A DNA stretch of 64,000 nt from contig NZ_JACVAE010000001.1 in the NCBI RefSeq assembly GCF_014851675.1, positions 2,728,001-2,792,000 of the forward strand. Reading direction: 5' to 3'. The notes beneath the pieces are model-generated. The model saw only the letters and a program-made list of their open reading frames with translations. It did no database searches and was not told where the DNA came from. How positions within the stretch are numbered: position 1 is the first letter of the stretch; every line of letters starts with the position of its first letter. Source of the stretch: Rhizobium sp. ARZ01. GTDB lineage: Bacteria > Pseudomonadota > Alphaproteobacteria > Rhizobiales > Rhizobiaceae. Below are positions 42,284 to 51,787 of this stretch, piece after piece. A program made the translations under genes and the position numbers.

Positions 42284-42487
42284 GATGCGCGTTGGGGCAC
42301 TGCCCCGGGGGTCGCGCATCGCTCCAATCCGCCGCAGGGTGGGTGCCGATAGCGCCGCTGGGCAGCCGGCGCATCAGGTTTGCCTCCGAACCGTTGTCCG
42401 ATGAAGAACCGCTGCGGTGGCAGGGCACGCCGGCGCGACGGGATGCATGATCGGCAGAATGCCGCTTTACCGAGGGACAAGATCTTG

Positions 42488-43372
42488 ATGGCAGCTTATA
42501 CGGGGCATTCCACTGTCACCCTGAAACGCTTGGCTGATGCCGTGAACCTTCGCAGGCCCGTTGCCGTCGCACTTGTCACCATCGCTGCGGCCGGTTTGTT
42601 GACCGCCTGCCAGAGCAACAGCACCACAGACGTGATGCGCGTCGAACGCGCTCAGGGCTCCTCGGAGAACATCTCCTCGCTGTCGAGCGTGATTGCTGCC
42701 AACCCGCAGGACCCGGAAGGCTACAACGTCCGCGGCTCCGCCTACGGCCGCGCCGGCCAGTTCCGCGACGCGCTTGATGACTTCAACAAGGCGATCCAGC
42801 TGAACCCTCGCTTCTACCAGGCCTATGCGAACCGCGCGCTCGTTCAGCGTAACATGGGCAATCAGGCCGAGGCTGCCGCCGACTACAATATGGCGCTGCA
42901 GATCAACCAGAACTACGACGTCGCCTATATCGGCCGTGGCAATCTCTACCGCCAGGCTGGCCGGATGGACGATGCGTTCAACGATTTCAACAAGGCGATC
43001 CAGCTCGATACCACCGACCCGCGCGCCTACCACAATCGCGGCCTGATCTACCAGAAGCGCGGCCAGCAGGGACCGGCGATCGAAGACTTCTCCAAGGCGA
43101 TCTCGCTCTCGCCGAGCTCCCCCGAGCCCTATAACGGGCGAGGTCTCTCCTATGCCGCACAGGGCGACGACGACAACGCGTTTGCCGATTTCAATACAGC
43201 TATCTCGCTTGACGGCAAGATCGCCGAATCCTGGGCGAACCAGGCGCTGATCTACGAGCGCAAGGGCGACATGGCAAAGGCCGCGAAATCCTACTCGCAT
43301 GCACTTCAGCTCGACCCCAAGTACCAGCCCGCCAAGGACGGCGTGGCACGCACGCGCGGCAAGTCTGCGTAG
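42488..43372 (+). CDS. Tetratricopeptide-repeat lipoprotein
   Basis: A 294-residue exported protein. The signal ends in the lipobox-like GLLTACQS with Cys at about 41, so it is probably lipid-anchored. From about residue 65 to 290 there are about six TPR units of about 34 residues, for example YNVRGSAYGRAGQFRDALDD, YANRALVQRNMGNQAEAAAD and YNGRGLSYAAQGDDDNAFAD. TPR arrays mediate protein-protein contacts; NlpI is an analogous envelope lipoprotein. The start at 42488 is uncertain: GAGGGA precedes it, and an in-frame GTG at 42542 gives a more compact signal. Confidence 0.88.
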   Translation: MAAYTGHSTVTLKRLADAVNLRRPVAVALVTIAAAGLLTACQSNSTTDVMRVERAQGSSENISSLSSVIAANPQDPEGYNVRGSAYGRAGQFRDALDDFNKAIQLNPRFYQAYANRALVQRNMGNQAEAAADYNMALQINQNYDVAYIGRGNLYRQAGRMDDAFNDFNKAIQLDTTDPRAYHNRGLIYQKRGQQGPAIEDFSKAISLSPSSPEPYNGRGLSYAAQGDDDNAFADFNTAISLDGKIAESWANQALIYERKGDMAKAAKSYSHALQLDPKYQPAKDGVARTRGKSA

Positions 43373-43400
43373 CCGCACCTCATTTCCAGTTATCGACTAC

Positions 43401-43434
43401 CGAAGCCCGCTGCATCGCGGGCTTCGCAGTTTTG
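43401..43434 (+). terminator. Intrinsic terminator after the TPR lipoprotein gene
   Basis: GAAGCCCGC pairs with GCGGGCTTC around a six-base TGCATC loop, followed by GCAGTTTT. It begins 28 bases after the stop codon. Confidence 0.75.
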
Positions 43435-43452
43435 GTCGCGCTCAGTCAGTTC

Positions 43453-43562
43453 CGTCATGCCGGACTTGATCCGGCATCCAGAGCGCTCAAGTCCTTGAGC
43501 GCAAAAGGCTCTTGCGCCGCAGACGCGGCGCTGCTGGACCCCGGATCGCGTCCGGGGTGACG
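43453..43562. repeat. RIME-like intergenic repeat, copy 2 (inverted)
   Basis: Nearly the reverse complement of the element at 18958-19065. CGTCATGCCGGACTTGATCC begins it, CTCAAGTCCTTGAGC marks the central dyad, and CGGATCGCGTCCGGGGTGACG ends it. It lies between the TPR gene terminator and the pntB terminator, so it occupies non-coding DNA between convergent genes, as RIME elements do. Confidence 0.85.
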
Positions 43563-43594
43563 AAGTGAGTGAGTTGGCCTCACTGTCAGCAGGC

Positions 43595-43627
43595 AAAAAA
43601 AGGCCCGCAATCATCTTGCGGGCCTTT
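43595..43627 (-). terminator. Intrinsic terminator of the pnt operon
   Basis: AAAGGCCCGCAA (43599-43610) pairs with TTGCGGGCCTTT (43616-43627) around a five-base loop. On the minus strand the stem is followed by a seven-T run, so it ends the leftward pnt transcript 26 bases past the pntB stop. It may also act weakly rightward. Confidence 0.85.
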
Positions 43628-43653
43628 CGCCTGTCTCACCGATTTTCGATGGC

Positions 43654-45051
43654 TCAGTGGTTCATCGCTTTCACGATTTCCTCGGTCATCTTCTTGGCGT
43701 CGCCGAGCAGCATCATCGTGCCGTCCTTGTAGAACAGCGTATTGTCGATGCCGGCGTAGCCCGAGCCGAGCGAGCGCTTGACGAACAGGCAGGTCTTGGC
43801 CTTGTCGACGTCGAGAATCGGCATGCCGTAGATCGGCGAGGACTTGTCGTCGCGCGCCGACGGGTTTGTCACGTCGTTCGCGCCGATAACGTAGGCGACG
43901 TCGGCCTGGGCGAACTCGGAGTTGATGTCCTCCAGCTCGAACACCTCGTCGTAGGGCACATTGGCTTCGGCAAGCAACACGTTCATATGGCCCGGCATGC
44001 GGCCCGCGACCGGATGGATCGCGTACTTCACCTCGACGCCGTTCTCCTTCAGCTTGTCGGCAAGCTCGCGAAGCGCGTGCTGTGCCTGCGCCACCGCCAT
44101 GCCATAGCCCGGCACGATGATCACCTTGGAGGCGTTTGCCATCAGGAACGCCGCGTCGTCCGCAGACCCCTGCTTGACCGTGCGTTGGATGCCGTCGTCA
44201 ACCGCCGCCGCCGTCTCGCCGCCGAAGCCACCGAGGATCACAGAGATGAACGAGCGGTTCATGCCCTTGCACATGATGTAGGACAGGATCGCACCCGAGG
44301 AGCCGACCAGTGCACCGGTGATGATCAGCGCGAGGTTGCCGAGCGTGAAACCGATGCCGGCAGCCGCCCAGCCCGAGTAGGAATTCAGCATCGAGACCAC
44401 CACCGGCATGTCGGCGCCGCCGATCGGGATGATGATCAAAACGCCCAGCGCCAACGACAGCAACACGATGGCCCAGAAGTTGAAATGGCTCTCGGTCAGC
44501 GCCAGCCCGAAGATGAAGAAGACGATCAGCGCCAGCAGCGCGGCATTGATCAGGTGACGAGACGGCAGCAGGATCGGTTTGCCGGACATGCGCCCGTCGA
44601 GCTTCAGGAAGGCGATGATCGATCCGGTGAAGGTGATCGCACCGATCGCTACCCCGAGCGCCATTTCCACCAGCGCCTGGCCGTGGATCGAGCCGATCTC
44701 ACCGATGCCGAAGGCAGACGGCGAGTAGAGAGCGGCAGCAGCCACCAAAACGGCGGCGAGACCGACCAACGAGTGGAAACCCGCGACGAGCTGCGGCATG
44801 GACGTCATCGGGATAGAGCGGGCAATGTAGGCGCCAACGCCGCCACCGATGGCGAGACCAACGACGATCAGCATGAACCCGCCGAAGGAGGGTGCCGCCA
44901 AAATGAGCGTCGTCACAATGGCGATGCCCATGCCGGTCATGCCGAGCATGTTGCCGCGACGGCTCGTCGTCGGATGCGACAGGCCACGCAGCGCCATGAT
45001 GAAGAGTACGCCCGAGACGAGATAGAGGAAGGCTGCAATATTCGGAGACAT
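43654..45051 (-). CDS. pntB: NAD(P) transhydrogenase subunit beta
   Basis: A 465-residue membrane subunit with about nine transmembrane helices followed by the NADP-binding domain III (about 290-465: VIIVPGYGMAVAQAQHAL, YAIHPVAGRMPGHMNVLLAEA, YVIGANDVTNPSARD). It couples proton entry to hydride transfer from NADH to NADP+. It is the last gene of pntAA-pntAB-pntB, and starts 10 bases after pntAB ends. Confidence 0.96.
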   Translation of the reverse strand: MSPNIAAFLYLVSGVLFIMALRGLSHPTTSRRGNMLGMTGMGIAIVTTLILAAPSFGGFMLIVVGLAIGGGVGAYIARSIPMTSMPQLVAGFHSLVGLAAVLVAAAALYSPSAFGIGEIGSIHGQALVEMALGVAIGAITFTGSIIAFLKLDGRMSGKPILLPSRHLINAALLALIVFFIFGLALTESHFNFWAIVLLSLALGVLIIIPIGGADMPVVVSMLNSYSGWAAAGIGFTLGNLALIITGALVGSSGAILSYIMCKGMNRSFISVILGGFGGETAAAVDDGIQRTVKQGSADDAAFLMANASKVIIVPGYGMAVAQAQHALRELADKLKENGVEVKYAIHPVAGRMPGHMNVLLAEANVPYDEVFELEDINSEFAQADVAYVIGANDVTNPSARDDKSSPIYGMPILDVDKAKTCLFVKRSLGSGYAGIDNTLFYKDGTMMLLGDAKKMTEEIVKAMNH

Positions 45052-45061
45052 CAGCGCGACC

Positions 45062-45472
45062 TCACTTCTCTTTTTTCTTGTACATCGCCAGCATGCGCTG
45101 GGTGACGAGGAAGCCGCCGAAGATGTTGACGGAAGCGAGGATCAACGCGATGAAGCCGAAGCCGGTGGCGATGCCCGAGAGCGAGATGCCGACGGCGAGC
45201 AGCGCGCCGACGACGATCACCGAGGAGATCGCGTTGGTGACGGCCATCAGCGGCGTGTGCAGCGCCGGCGTCACCGACCAGACGACGTAGTAGCCGACGA
45301 AGATCGACAGCACGAAGATCGCAAGGCGAAACACGAACGGATCGATCGCCCCGCCGGAGACGCCGTGCGCGGCTGCGGCAGCGGCATCCGGGGCGTATTC
45401 CGCCGCGGTGCGCACCGCTTCGACCGCACGCTCGAGATCGGTGAGTGCCTTATCCAGGAGGTCGTTGGCCAT
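45062..45472 (-). CDS. pntAB: NAD(P) transhydrogenase subunit alpha, part 2
   Basis: A 136-residue membrane subunit with about four helices (for example [20 protein letters not shown] and [20 protein letters not shown]). In this three-gene transhydrogenase type it provides the alpha-subunit membrane part that E. coli carries fused in PntA. The ATG at 45472 overlaps the pntAA stop as TGATG; an in-frame GTG one codon earlier is less likely. Confidence 0.93.
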   Translation of the reverse strand: MANDLLDKALTDLERAVEAVRTAAEYAPDAAAAAAHGVSGGAIDPFVFRLAIFVLSIFVGYYVVWSVTPALHTPLMAVTNAISSVIVVGALLAVGISLSGIATGFGFIALILASVNIFGGFLVTQRMLAMYKKKEK

Positions 45473-46623
45473 CACGCGTTCTCCTTGCTTTCGCTAACGG
45501 CAAAGTTCGGATGAACGACCGCGCCGTCGCGGGTCAGCATCGTCGCCTTGACCAGTTCGTCTTCCGGATTGACGTTGAGCGTTTTTTCGTCCTTGTTCAC
45601 CAGCGTCTCCAGGAAGGTGACGAGGTTCTTCGCGTAGAGCAGCGAGGCGGAGGCGGCGATACGGCCGGGCACGTTGAGATAGCCGATAACCTTGACGCCT
45701 TCGACTTCGACAACCTTGCCGGCCTCGGATCCCTCGATGTTGCCGCCGCGCTCGACCGCGAGGTCAACGGCGATCGACCCCGGTCGCATCGATTTCAGCA
45801 TCTCGCGGCTGACAAGCTTCGGCGCGGGCCGGCCGGGGATCAAAGCGGTTGTGATGATGATGTCCTGCTTGGCGATGTGCTCGGCAACAAGTGCAGCCTG
45901 CTTCGCCTGGTACTCCTTGGACATTTCCTTGGCGTAGCCGCCGGCCGTTTCTGCTGCCTTGAACTCCTCGTCCTCGACAGCGATGAATTTGCCGCCGAGC
46001 GACGCTACCTGCTCTTTGGCGGCAGGGCGAACGTCCGTGGCGGAAACGGCAGCTCCGAGGCGCTTGGCTGTGGCAATCGCCTGCAGGCCGGCAACGCCGG
46101 CCCCCATGACGAAGACCTTGGCGGCCGGGACCGTACCAGCCGCTGTCATCATCATCGGCAGAGCGCGGTCATATTCGGCCGCGGCATCGATTACGGCCTG
46201 GTAGCCGGCAAGGTTCGCCTGCGAGGAAAGGACGTCCATGGACTGGGCGCGGGTGATGCGCGGCATCAGCTCCATTGCAAACGTCGTAAGACCCGCCTTG
46301 GCCATGGCGGCAAGCGCCTTGTCGTTGCCGTATGGGTCCATGATAGCGATCACGAGCGCGCCGGACCGGTAGGACTTGATTTCCTTGTCGGTCGGCCGGC
46401 GGACCTTGAGAACGACGTCGGCGCCCTTCGCATCGGCAGGTGCACCGATTGCCGCACCGGCGGCTTCGTAGTCTAGGTCGCGAATGCGCGATGATAGCCC
46501 AGCGCCCGCTTCGACGATCACATCGAAGCCGAGGGTCTTCATCTTCTTGACGGTTTCCACTGATGCCGCGGCGCGGCTTTCGGCGGGGTCACTCTCCCGC
46601 GCGACGAACACAGTCCCACTCAC
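45472..46623 (-). CDS. pntAA: NAD(P) transhydrogenase subunit alpha, part 1
   Basis: A 383-residue soluble NAD-binding domain I. It contains [22 protein letters not shown] (Rossmann GxGxxG) and [15 protein letters not shown], typical of alanine dehydrogenase/PNT proteins. The start is GTG at 46623 with GGGAGGA upstream. It opens the pnt operon, about 85 bases downstream of a COX4-type gene on the same strand. Confidence 0.95.
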   Translation of the reverse strand: MSGTVFVARESDPAESRAAASVETVKKMKTLGFDVIVEAGAGLSSRIRDLDYEAAGAAIGAPADAKGADVVLKVRRPTDKEIKSYRSGALVIAIMDPYGNDKALAAMAKAGLTTFAMELMPRITRAQSMDVLSSQANLAGYQAVIDAAAEYDRALPMMMTAAGTVPAAKVFVMGAGVAGLQAIATAKRLGAAVSATDVRPAAKEQVASLGGKFIAVEDEEFKAAETAGGYAKEMSKEYQAKQAALVAEHIAKQDIIITTALIPGRPAPKLVSREMLKSMRPGSIAVDLAVERGGNIEGSEAGKVVEVEGVKVIGYLNVPGRIAASASLLYAKNLVTFLETLVNKDEKTLNVNPEDELVKATMLTRDGAVVHPNFAVSESKENA

Positions 46624-46661
46624 ACGCCAATCCTCCCCCAGTTTGGCAGCGCCATATAAGT

Positions 46662-46681
46662 GCGCCCCCGATTGGGGGCGC
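46662..46681. repeat. Perfect GC-rich hairpin between COX4-type gene and pntAA
   Basis: GCGCCCCC, a GATT loop, then GGGGGCGC. It sits 39 bases before the pntAA start and 27 bases past the upstream stop. On the minus strand no T-run follows, so it is more likely an attenuator, mRNA stability or processing element than a simple terminator. Confidence 0.45.
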
Positions 46682-46708
46682 TATATCCTGCAGTCCGCTA
46701 AGGAGCGT

Positions 46709-46933
46709 TCAGCGCAGAGCGATGAAGCCGAGGACGTTAAGGACGATCAGGAGAACGAGCCCGGAAAAGAAGCCGGCGCTGGTGAAGAAGGCGGCGGCCA
46801 TCGCGATCATCAGCGTCACGCAGAACATCGTTCCGTACTTGGCCGCATTGAGGAAGAAGCTGTAGGTCTTCTCGTGCTCTGCATAGTCCATCGGAGCACC
46901 CATCTCGACCGGTCCGGTATGAAGTTCAGCCAT
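46709..46933 (-). CDS. aa3-type cytochrome c oxidase subunit IV-like protein
   Basis: A 74-residue protein with one membrane helix (CVTLMIAMAAAFFTSAGF) and a soluble N-terminus (MDYAEHEKTYSFFLN) as in the alphaproteobacterial COX4_pro_2 family, small subunits of the aa3 oxidase or related complexes. The ATG at 46933 has GGAGACG upstream. It lies upstream of pntAA with an 85-base gap that contains a hairpin; co-transcription with pnt is possible. Confidence 0.85.
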   Translation of the reverse strand: MAELHTGPVEMGAPMDYAEHEKTYSFFLNAAKYGTMFCVTLMIAMAAAFFTSAGFFSGLVLLIVLNVLGFIALR

Positions 46934-47106
46934 GCTATCGTCTCCTGTTTGCATGCGCCCGATCCGAAGGGGGACGCACCCGTCGCCAAAGCGGGCCGCA
47001 AGGCCCCTATTCCACGCCATCGCTTACACAAAGGCTTGTCAAAGCGCAACGCGCGACAGAGTCGCACCCTGACATTTGTCAACCAGATTGCGACTCTGGC
47101 GCGAAA

Positions 47107-47886
47107 TCAGATCCGCAGACCCGCCTCGCCGATCTGGATACGGCTGCTGCCGCCGAAATGCGCGATCCGGGCGGTTGGACGCACCGTCAGCGGGCTGAAC
47201 TGCATTTCCTCGCCGCGCCCGAACAGCATCCGGCGCTCGAAAGGCTCCGACTTGAAAAAGGGGAAACGCACGTAGAGCGACGGCAGGACCTCCTTGACGC
47301 GGGTGGCGAGCAGCATGAGGTCGATGATGAACTTGCCATGATTGCTCTTCGGCGAAGCAACGAAGTCGGCGTCGAAAACGCGCTTGTAGAAGGCCGAATG
47401 CGCCGGCTTTACCATCTGCAGGCAGCGATCGACCTGGAAGTAGTCGGTCGCCATCGTGGCAAGGCGCAGCGTGAGATAGGGAATTGCCGGCATCTCGTTC
47501 CAGACCTCCGGATCGGCGGCCAGGCGGACGGGATCGATCAACGACATCCCGGCATCAAGGAAAGCATTGATTTCGTCCGGAAACACTTTGCCGGATGAAT
47601 TGACGCGATGTTCGGGCGTGACGTGATGCAGGCGGACGGTCGAAATCAGCCGCTCATCGTAATAGATGCCGAACACATAGGCATGACTGTCGAAATCGAC
47701 CTCGTCGATCAACAGGGGCGAATCGTCTCCCAGCTGCATCACGCTTCCGGCCTTGTAAGCCTTGTAGCGGATGCGCGCGACCTCCTCCATGTCCTCCCCG
47801 GTCTCCACCCGGCGGTATTCCACCCGGTCGAGCAGCGTCATGAGCTTGTCTGAAAATCGATTGGTAGCCGATTGTACGCTGGCCAT
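47107..47886 (-). CDS. FeeM-like N-acyl amino acid synthase-type acyltransferase
   Basis: A 259-residue protein of the GNAT-like fold related to FeeM-type N-acyl amino acid synthases and to autoinducer synthases. YRRVETGEDMEEVARIRYKAYKAGS, FGIYYDERLISTVRLHHV and FLDAGMSLIDPVRLAAD fit the N-terminal acyl-transfer core. Such enzymes join an acyl chain from ACP to an amino acid, but neither substrate is known here. It has its own upstream region (172 bases to the GGDEF/EAL gene, same strand). The assignment is by fold-like motifs; a general acetyltransferase is the alternative. Confidence 0.65.
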   Translation of the reverse strand: MASVQSATNRFSDKLMTLLDRVEYRRVETGEDMEEVARIRYKAYKAGSVMQLGDDSPLLIDEVDFDSHAYVFGIYYDERLISTVRLHHVTPEHRVNSSGKVFPDEINAFLDAGMSLIDPVRLAADPEVWNEMPAIPYLTLRLATMATDYFQVDRCLQMVKPAHSAFYKRVFDADFVASPKSNHGKFIIDLMLLATRVKEVLPSLYVRFPFFKSEPFERRMLFGRGEEMQFSPLTVRPTARIAHFGGSSRIQIGEAGLRI

Positions 47887-48058
47887 GGAACACAAATCCC
47901 CGATTGAATGACCTGCGGTCGCTGAACCGCAGGCGCACACTCAATCATTTCAATCAATTTGTGTAAATTACCATGTATTAACCTTAACAGAATTTTAGCA
48001 TATATAAGGAAATCAATATTTTAGCGCATTCTACAATACTGGATGGAATTGAAGTATA

Positions 48059-50371
48059 TCAGGCGACGTGGCGTCCGCGCTTGGCGCGCACTTCTGCTTC
48101 CTTGCGGGCCAGAGTTTCTGTCAGATCCATAACCGCGGACGAAGACATCGGGGCAGCAAAGACATAGCCCTGCACCAGATCGGCACATTGATGCTTGTTG
48201 ATCAGTGCCAGCTGTTCGCGCGTCTCCACGCCTTCGATGACAATCCGGAGCCCGAGCTCGCGCGAAAGATTGACCGTACCGCGCAGCAGCTTGAAGCGGC
48301 GCGCGTCCTCGGCAATGTTACGTACGAAGGATCGGTCGATCTTGATGACGTCAAGCGGAAGCGCGTCAAGGTAGCTCAAGCTGGAATAGCCGGTGCCGAA
48401 GTCATCGATGGCGATGGTGATCCCCCGCGCCCGCAGTTCCTGCAACACGGCCTTCACCTTGACCGGCTCTTCCATCAGGCAGCTCTCGGTCACCTCGAGG
48501 TGCAATCGAGACGGCTTGAGACCAGACGCGATCAACGCATCCGTCACGACGCTGACAATCTCGGAATTGCGCAGGTCCTGTACCGACAGGTTGATGGAAA
48601 CGCCCATATGCTCCGGCCAACCGGCGCAATCGGCGCAGGCGCGTTCGATCACCAGGCGGGTAATCTCGGAGACGATACCCATCTCCTCGGCGATCTGGAT
48701 GAAGATCACGGGCGAAACAGGCCCCCGCTCGGGATGCGTCCAGCGCGCCAGCGCTTCGCAGCATTCGATGCGCGATCCGTCGGGCAGGAACATTGGCTGG
48801 TAGGCGACCGACAGTTCATTCTTGGCAATGGCCTCGCGCAGATCGGTCTTGAGCTTCTGGCGCTCGACATAGCGGGCATCCATCTCCTCTTCGAACGTGG
48901 TGAAGCCGCCCTTCGCGCGCGACTTCGTCTCGAACAGGGCGAGATCTGCCTTGATCTGCATGTCCTCCATGCGGAACTCATCGCTCTCGCAAAGCACGCA
49001 ACCCGCGCTCAAAGAAACGTTGAAAGTCGTTCCGGCCAGCTCATACGTCCCCTGCACGTGCTGGTGCAGCCGGCGCATGCGCTCCTCGAGATCCTTGCGA
49101 TTGTTGTCGTTCGGGAAAAACAGGATGAACTCGTCGCCCATCAGATGAGCAGTGATAGCCTTGTCACCAGCTGCCTTGCGCAAACGCTCCGCAATTAGGC
49201 AAAGTAGCCGGTCGCCGGTTACGTGTCCCTTCATGTCATTGACATGTTTGAACTCATCGACATCAAGCACCATGAAGCCCACTGTACCTGGCCGCTTGCG
49301 CTCGGTCAGCACCGCCTGCACCAGCTCAGCGAAATAGGTGCGGTTCGGCAGACCCGTGAGGCTGTTATAGCGGATCATGTGAAGGATCTTGTTTTCCGCG
49401 CGCATGCGCGCAGTCACGTCCTCGAAAATCAAAACCGCGCCGCCGTTCTCACGGCGGCTGGCAGTAAACTCCAGGTAAAAGTCGTCCGCCACCTGGACGA
49501 GTGCACGTGAACGCTCACCTTTGAGCAGTTCGTCCAGTTTTTGCAGGATTGCCTTGCTCTGCTCGGCATTCAGGAAGCTGCTGCGAACGCCATAGCGCAA
49601 AACCACGTCGAGATGGCAATCCTTCAGGCGATCCTTATCGCCGAGTTGCAGCAGTTCGCAGGCGCGTCGGTTGGCGACGAGAATGCGCTGGTCGGCATCC
49701 AGCATGAACAGACCGTGCGGCATGTTGTTGAGCGCCGCATCGAAGCGATCGGCAATAATCGATATCTCGCGGGTGGCGAGTGCTGCCTTCTCCAGGAAAC
49801 TGCGAACGCCATTCGCCATTATCCGGGTCGTCAGTACGAACGGCAGGATGAGCACCGCAAGGACGGCGTGATAGAAATCCTGCAGGCCGAGAAAGCCGAC
49901 CACCATCGGAAAGCAGGCCGAAAAGCACATATAATCGACGGCCCGGCTTGAGCCGCAGTTTCGACCCACTACCGAAACCATGGTGGCAAGCGTCACGGCA
50001 ATGGTGGCAAGTTCCGCAAAGCTGTCCCGACTGATGAGGAGGCTGTAGCCGCAAGCAATGCCCAGCACGAGCGTCGTGCCGACGGCACCGGCATTGTACC
50101 AGTTTTCCCAATAGCGGATCCTATCGCTGTCGAGCTTGGAATGGTCGACGCGATCGAAGCGGCGCATGCCATAGGCACGCGACGACCAGACGAGTACGAC
50201 CGCAACACAGCATGCGAGGAAGAATGGGTCAGCCGTTTTCGCGTAGACGAACGCGAAGGTAACGACATGAGAAATCATGCCGACGAACAGGGTCTGGCGA
50301 TTTCCGTAAAGCGAACTGACGAACGACAGATACACATCCGCCGGCAGCGTGCTTTGACCTCGATCCTTCAT
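48059..50371 (-). CDS. Membrane GGDEF-EAL protein with PAS domain
   Basis: A 770-residue protein. About six N-terminal membrane segments (about 25-190) are followed by a PAS-like domain (about 210-325, FDAALNNMPHGLFMLDADQRILVANRRAC), then GGDEF (about 345-500) and EAL (about 515-755). The GGDEF active-site sequence is MGDEF at 411-415, with the first Gly replaced, so cyclase activity is doubtful. The EAL motifs are intact: EALARW (Glu539), NLSVQDL, EVTES, IDDFGTGYSSL and EGVET, so it probably hydrolyses cyclic di-GMP. The GGDEF domain could still bind GTP as an allosteric sensor. Confidence 0.92.
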   Translation of the reverse strand: MKDRGQSTLPADVYLSFVSSLYGNRQTLFVGMISHVVTFAFVYAKTADPFFLACCVAVVLVWSSRAYGMRRFDRVDHSKLDSDRIRYWENWYNAGAVGTTLVLGIACGYSLLISRDSFAELATIAVTLATMVSVVGRNCGSSRAVDYMCFSACFPMVVGFLGLQDFYHAVLAVLILPFVLTTRIMANGVRSFLEKAALATREISIIADRFDAALNNMPHGLFMLDADQRILVANRRACELLQLGDKDRLKDCHLDVVLRYGVRSSFLNAEQSKAILQKLDELLKGERSRALVQVADDFYLEFTASRRENGGAVLIFEDVTARMRAENKILHMIRYNSLTGLPNRTYFAELVQAVLTERKRPGTVGFMVLDVDEFKHVNDMKGHVTGDRLLCLIAERLRKAAGDKAITAHLMGDEFILFFPNDNNRKDLEERMRRLHQHVQGTYELAGTTFNVSLSAGCVLCESDEFRMEDMQIKADLALFETKSRAKGGFTTFEEEMDARYVERQKLKTDLREAIAKNELSVAYQPMFLPDGSRIECCEALARWTHPERGPVSPVIFIQIAEEMGIVSEITRLVIERACADCAGWPEHMGVSINLSVQDLRNSEIVSVVTDALIASGLKPSRLHLEVTESCLMEEPVKVKAVLQELRARGITIAIDDFGTGYSSLSYLDALPLDVIKIDRSFVRNIAEDARRFKLLRGTVNLSRELGLRIVIEGVETREQLALINKHQCADLVQGYVFAAPMSSSAVMDLTETLARKEAEVRAKRGRHVA

Positions 50372-50996
50372 GGACTCGGTGCTCCCGTTGACAGGCGAGC
50401 GTTACAGACGAAATTTTAATGAATGATTTCGCGAAAATGCCCGATCATTTAGGCGAGCAAACTACCATGCCCGTCCCTTTGCACAGCTGTTCAACCGAAT
50501 CGTGCAGTCCACCTTCGAAATGGGCGTCCAAACGCAACTACACATAGCAGACTGATGCAAAATCACAGACACAATCATCAACTGCGCGCACAAAATGCAT
50601 CGCAACAAATTCATCGCAGAGATTGAGATATCGAAAATCATGGTTAATCGAGTGCTGATTTTCATGCCAAAACAAGCCGCCCCTTCTCGGGATCAGGGTA
50701 CGCGGAGCCGAAGTCTATCTCCCGCATGTGGCAACCGGCGTCGGACCATACGCAAGCGATAAGCCGAAGCTCTGAATCGCGGCAAGGGGGATCGCGACGT
50801 GCTTTAGCGGCCGCAGGCGCTACAATTCTCTCCTTCGCCGCTGCTTGGGAATTGACTGGACTGCGATTTGACGGCAAAGCCTTTGGATAACAGCGCCGCG
50901 CGCGGAATATGTGCGCTCTGCGTTGACACTTGAACACGGCCGGATCGAGAGTTCACTGCCAGCATCGATCATGGCCAATTTGATCGGAGCTCCAGC
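50372..50996. other. Intergenic region of about 625 bases, no gene seen
   Basis: The region separates the leftward GGDEF/EAL gene from a rightward class I amidotransferase-like gene. I see only short open frames without ribosome sites. The portion near 50400-50670 is AT-rich and likely holds the GGDEF/EAL promoter. No terminator, repeat or operator stood out. Confidence 0.4.
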
Positions 50997-51776
50997 ATGC
51001 CGAAACCTGTCGTCGCCATCCCCGCGGATATCCGTGAAATCGAAGGCAATGTGTGGCAGGCCACGCCGAACCAATATGTGCGTGCCGCCGTCAAGGGCGC
51101 AGGCGTCATCCCCTTCCTGGTTCCGGCGCTCGAAAGCGGACACGACTTCGATGAAATTCTCGACCGGGTCGACGGGCTCCTGGTCAGCGGCTCACGCACC
51201 AACGTGCACCCCTCCTATTGGAGGCAGGAAGCGACCGCGGCCGACGGGCCGTTCGACTTCGCCCGTGACGCGACGGCGATACCACTGATCAAGCGCGCGC
51301 TGGAGCGCGGCATCCCGCTGCTTGCCATCTGTCGCGGACTGCAGGAACTGAACGTCGCCCTCGGTGGTACGCTGGCAAATGAAATCCAGGACATTCCCGG
51401 CAACTGGGATCACCGCAAGCCGGACACCACCATCCTCGACGAGGCCTACGGCATTCGCCAGGACGTGATCGTCAAGGAGGGAAGCTGCCTGGCCGCGATT
51501 GTCGGCGCCGGGACGATTCGCGTTAACTCTCTGCACCGTCAGGCAATTTCGGCAGCTGCCCCGCGTCTTGCCGTCGAAGCGCTGGCAGAGGACGGCACGG
51601 TCGAAGCCGTCTCCGTGATCGGCTCGAAGAACTTTGCCGTCGGGGTCCAGTGGCATCCGGAATACTGGGTCGGCTCGGACGAACCTTCCAACAAGCTGTT
51701 CGAGGCATTCGGCGATGCCGTCCGCGCCTATGCGGATTCAAAGCTGGTCAAGCCCGCGCGCCAAGCTGCCGGCTAA
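50997..51776 (+). CDS. Class I glutamine-amidotransferase-like hydrolase (PuuD family)
   Basis: A 259-residue protein of the gamma-glutamyl-gamma-aminobutyrate hydrolase family. The nucleophile elbow PLLAICRGLQELN contains the Cys, with NSLHRQA and VGVQWHPEYW supplying His and Glu, so the triad looks complete. In E. coli, PuuD acts in putrescine breakdown; here no puu neighbours are seen, and it may act on another gamma-glutamyl compound. CGGAG precedes ATG 50997. Confidence 0.85.
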   Translation: MPKPVVAIPADIREIEGNVWQATPNQYVRAAVKGAGVIPFLVPALESGHDFDEILDRVDGLLVSGSRTNVHPSYWRQEATAADGPFDFARDATAIPLIKRALERGIPLLAICRGLQELNVALGGTLANEIQDIPGNWDHRKPDTTILDEAYGIRQDVIVKEGSCLAAIVGAGTIRVNSLHRQAISAAAPRLAVEALAEDGTVEAVSVIGSKNFAVGVQWHPEYWVGSDEPSNKLFEAFGDAVRAYADSKLVKPARQAAG

Positions 51777-51787
51777 TCCCAACGGGC

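Noticed and set aside
42215..42487. A second small gene after rpsU
   Set aside because: Only a terminator hairpin and non-coding DNA are seen.
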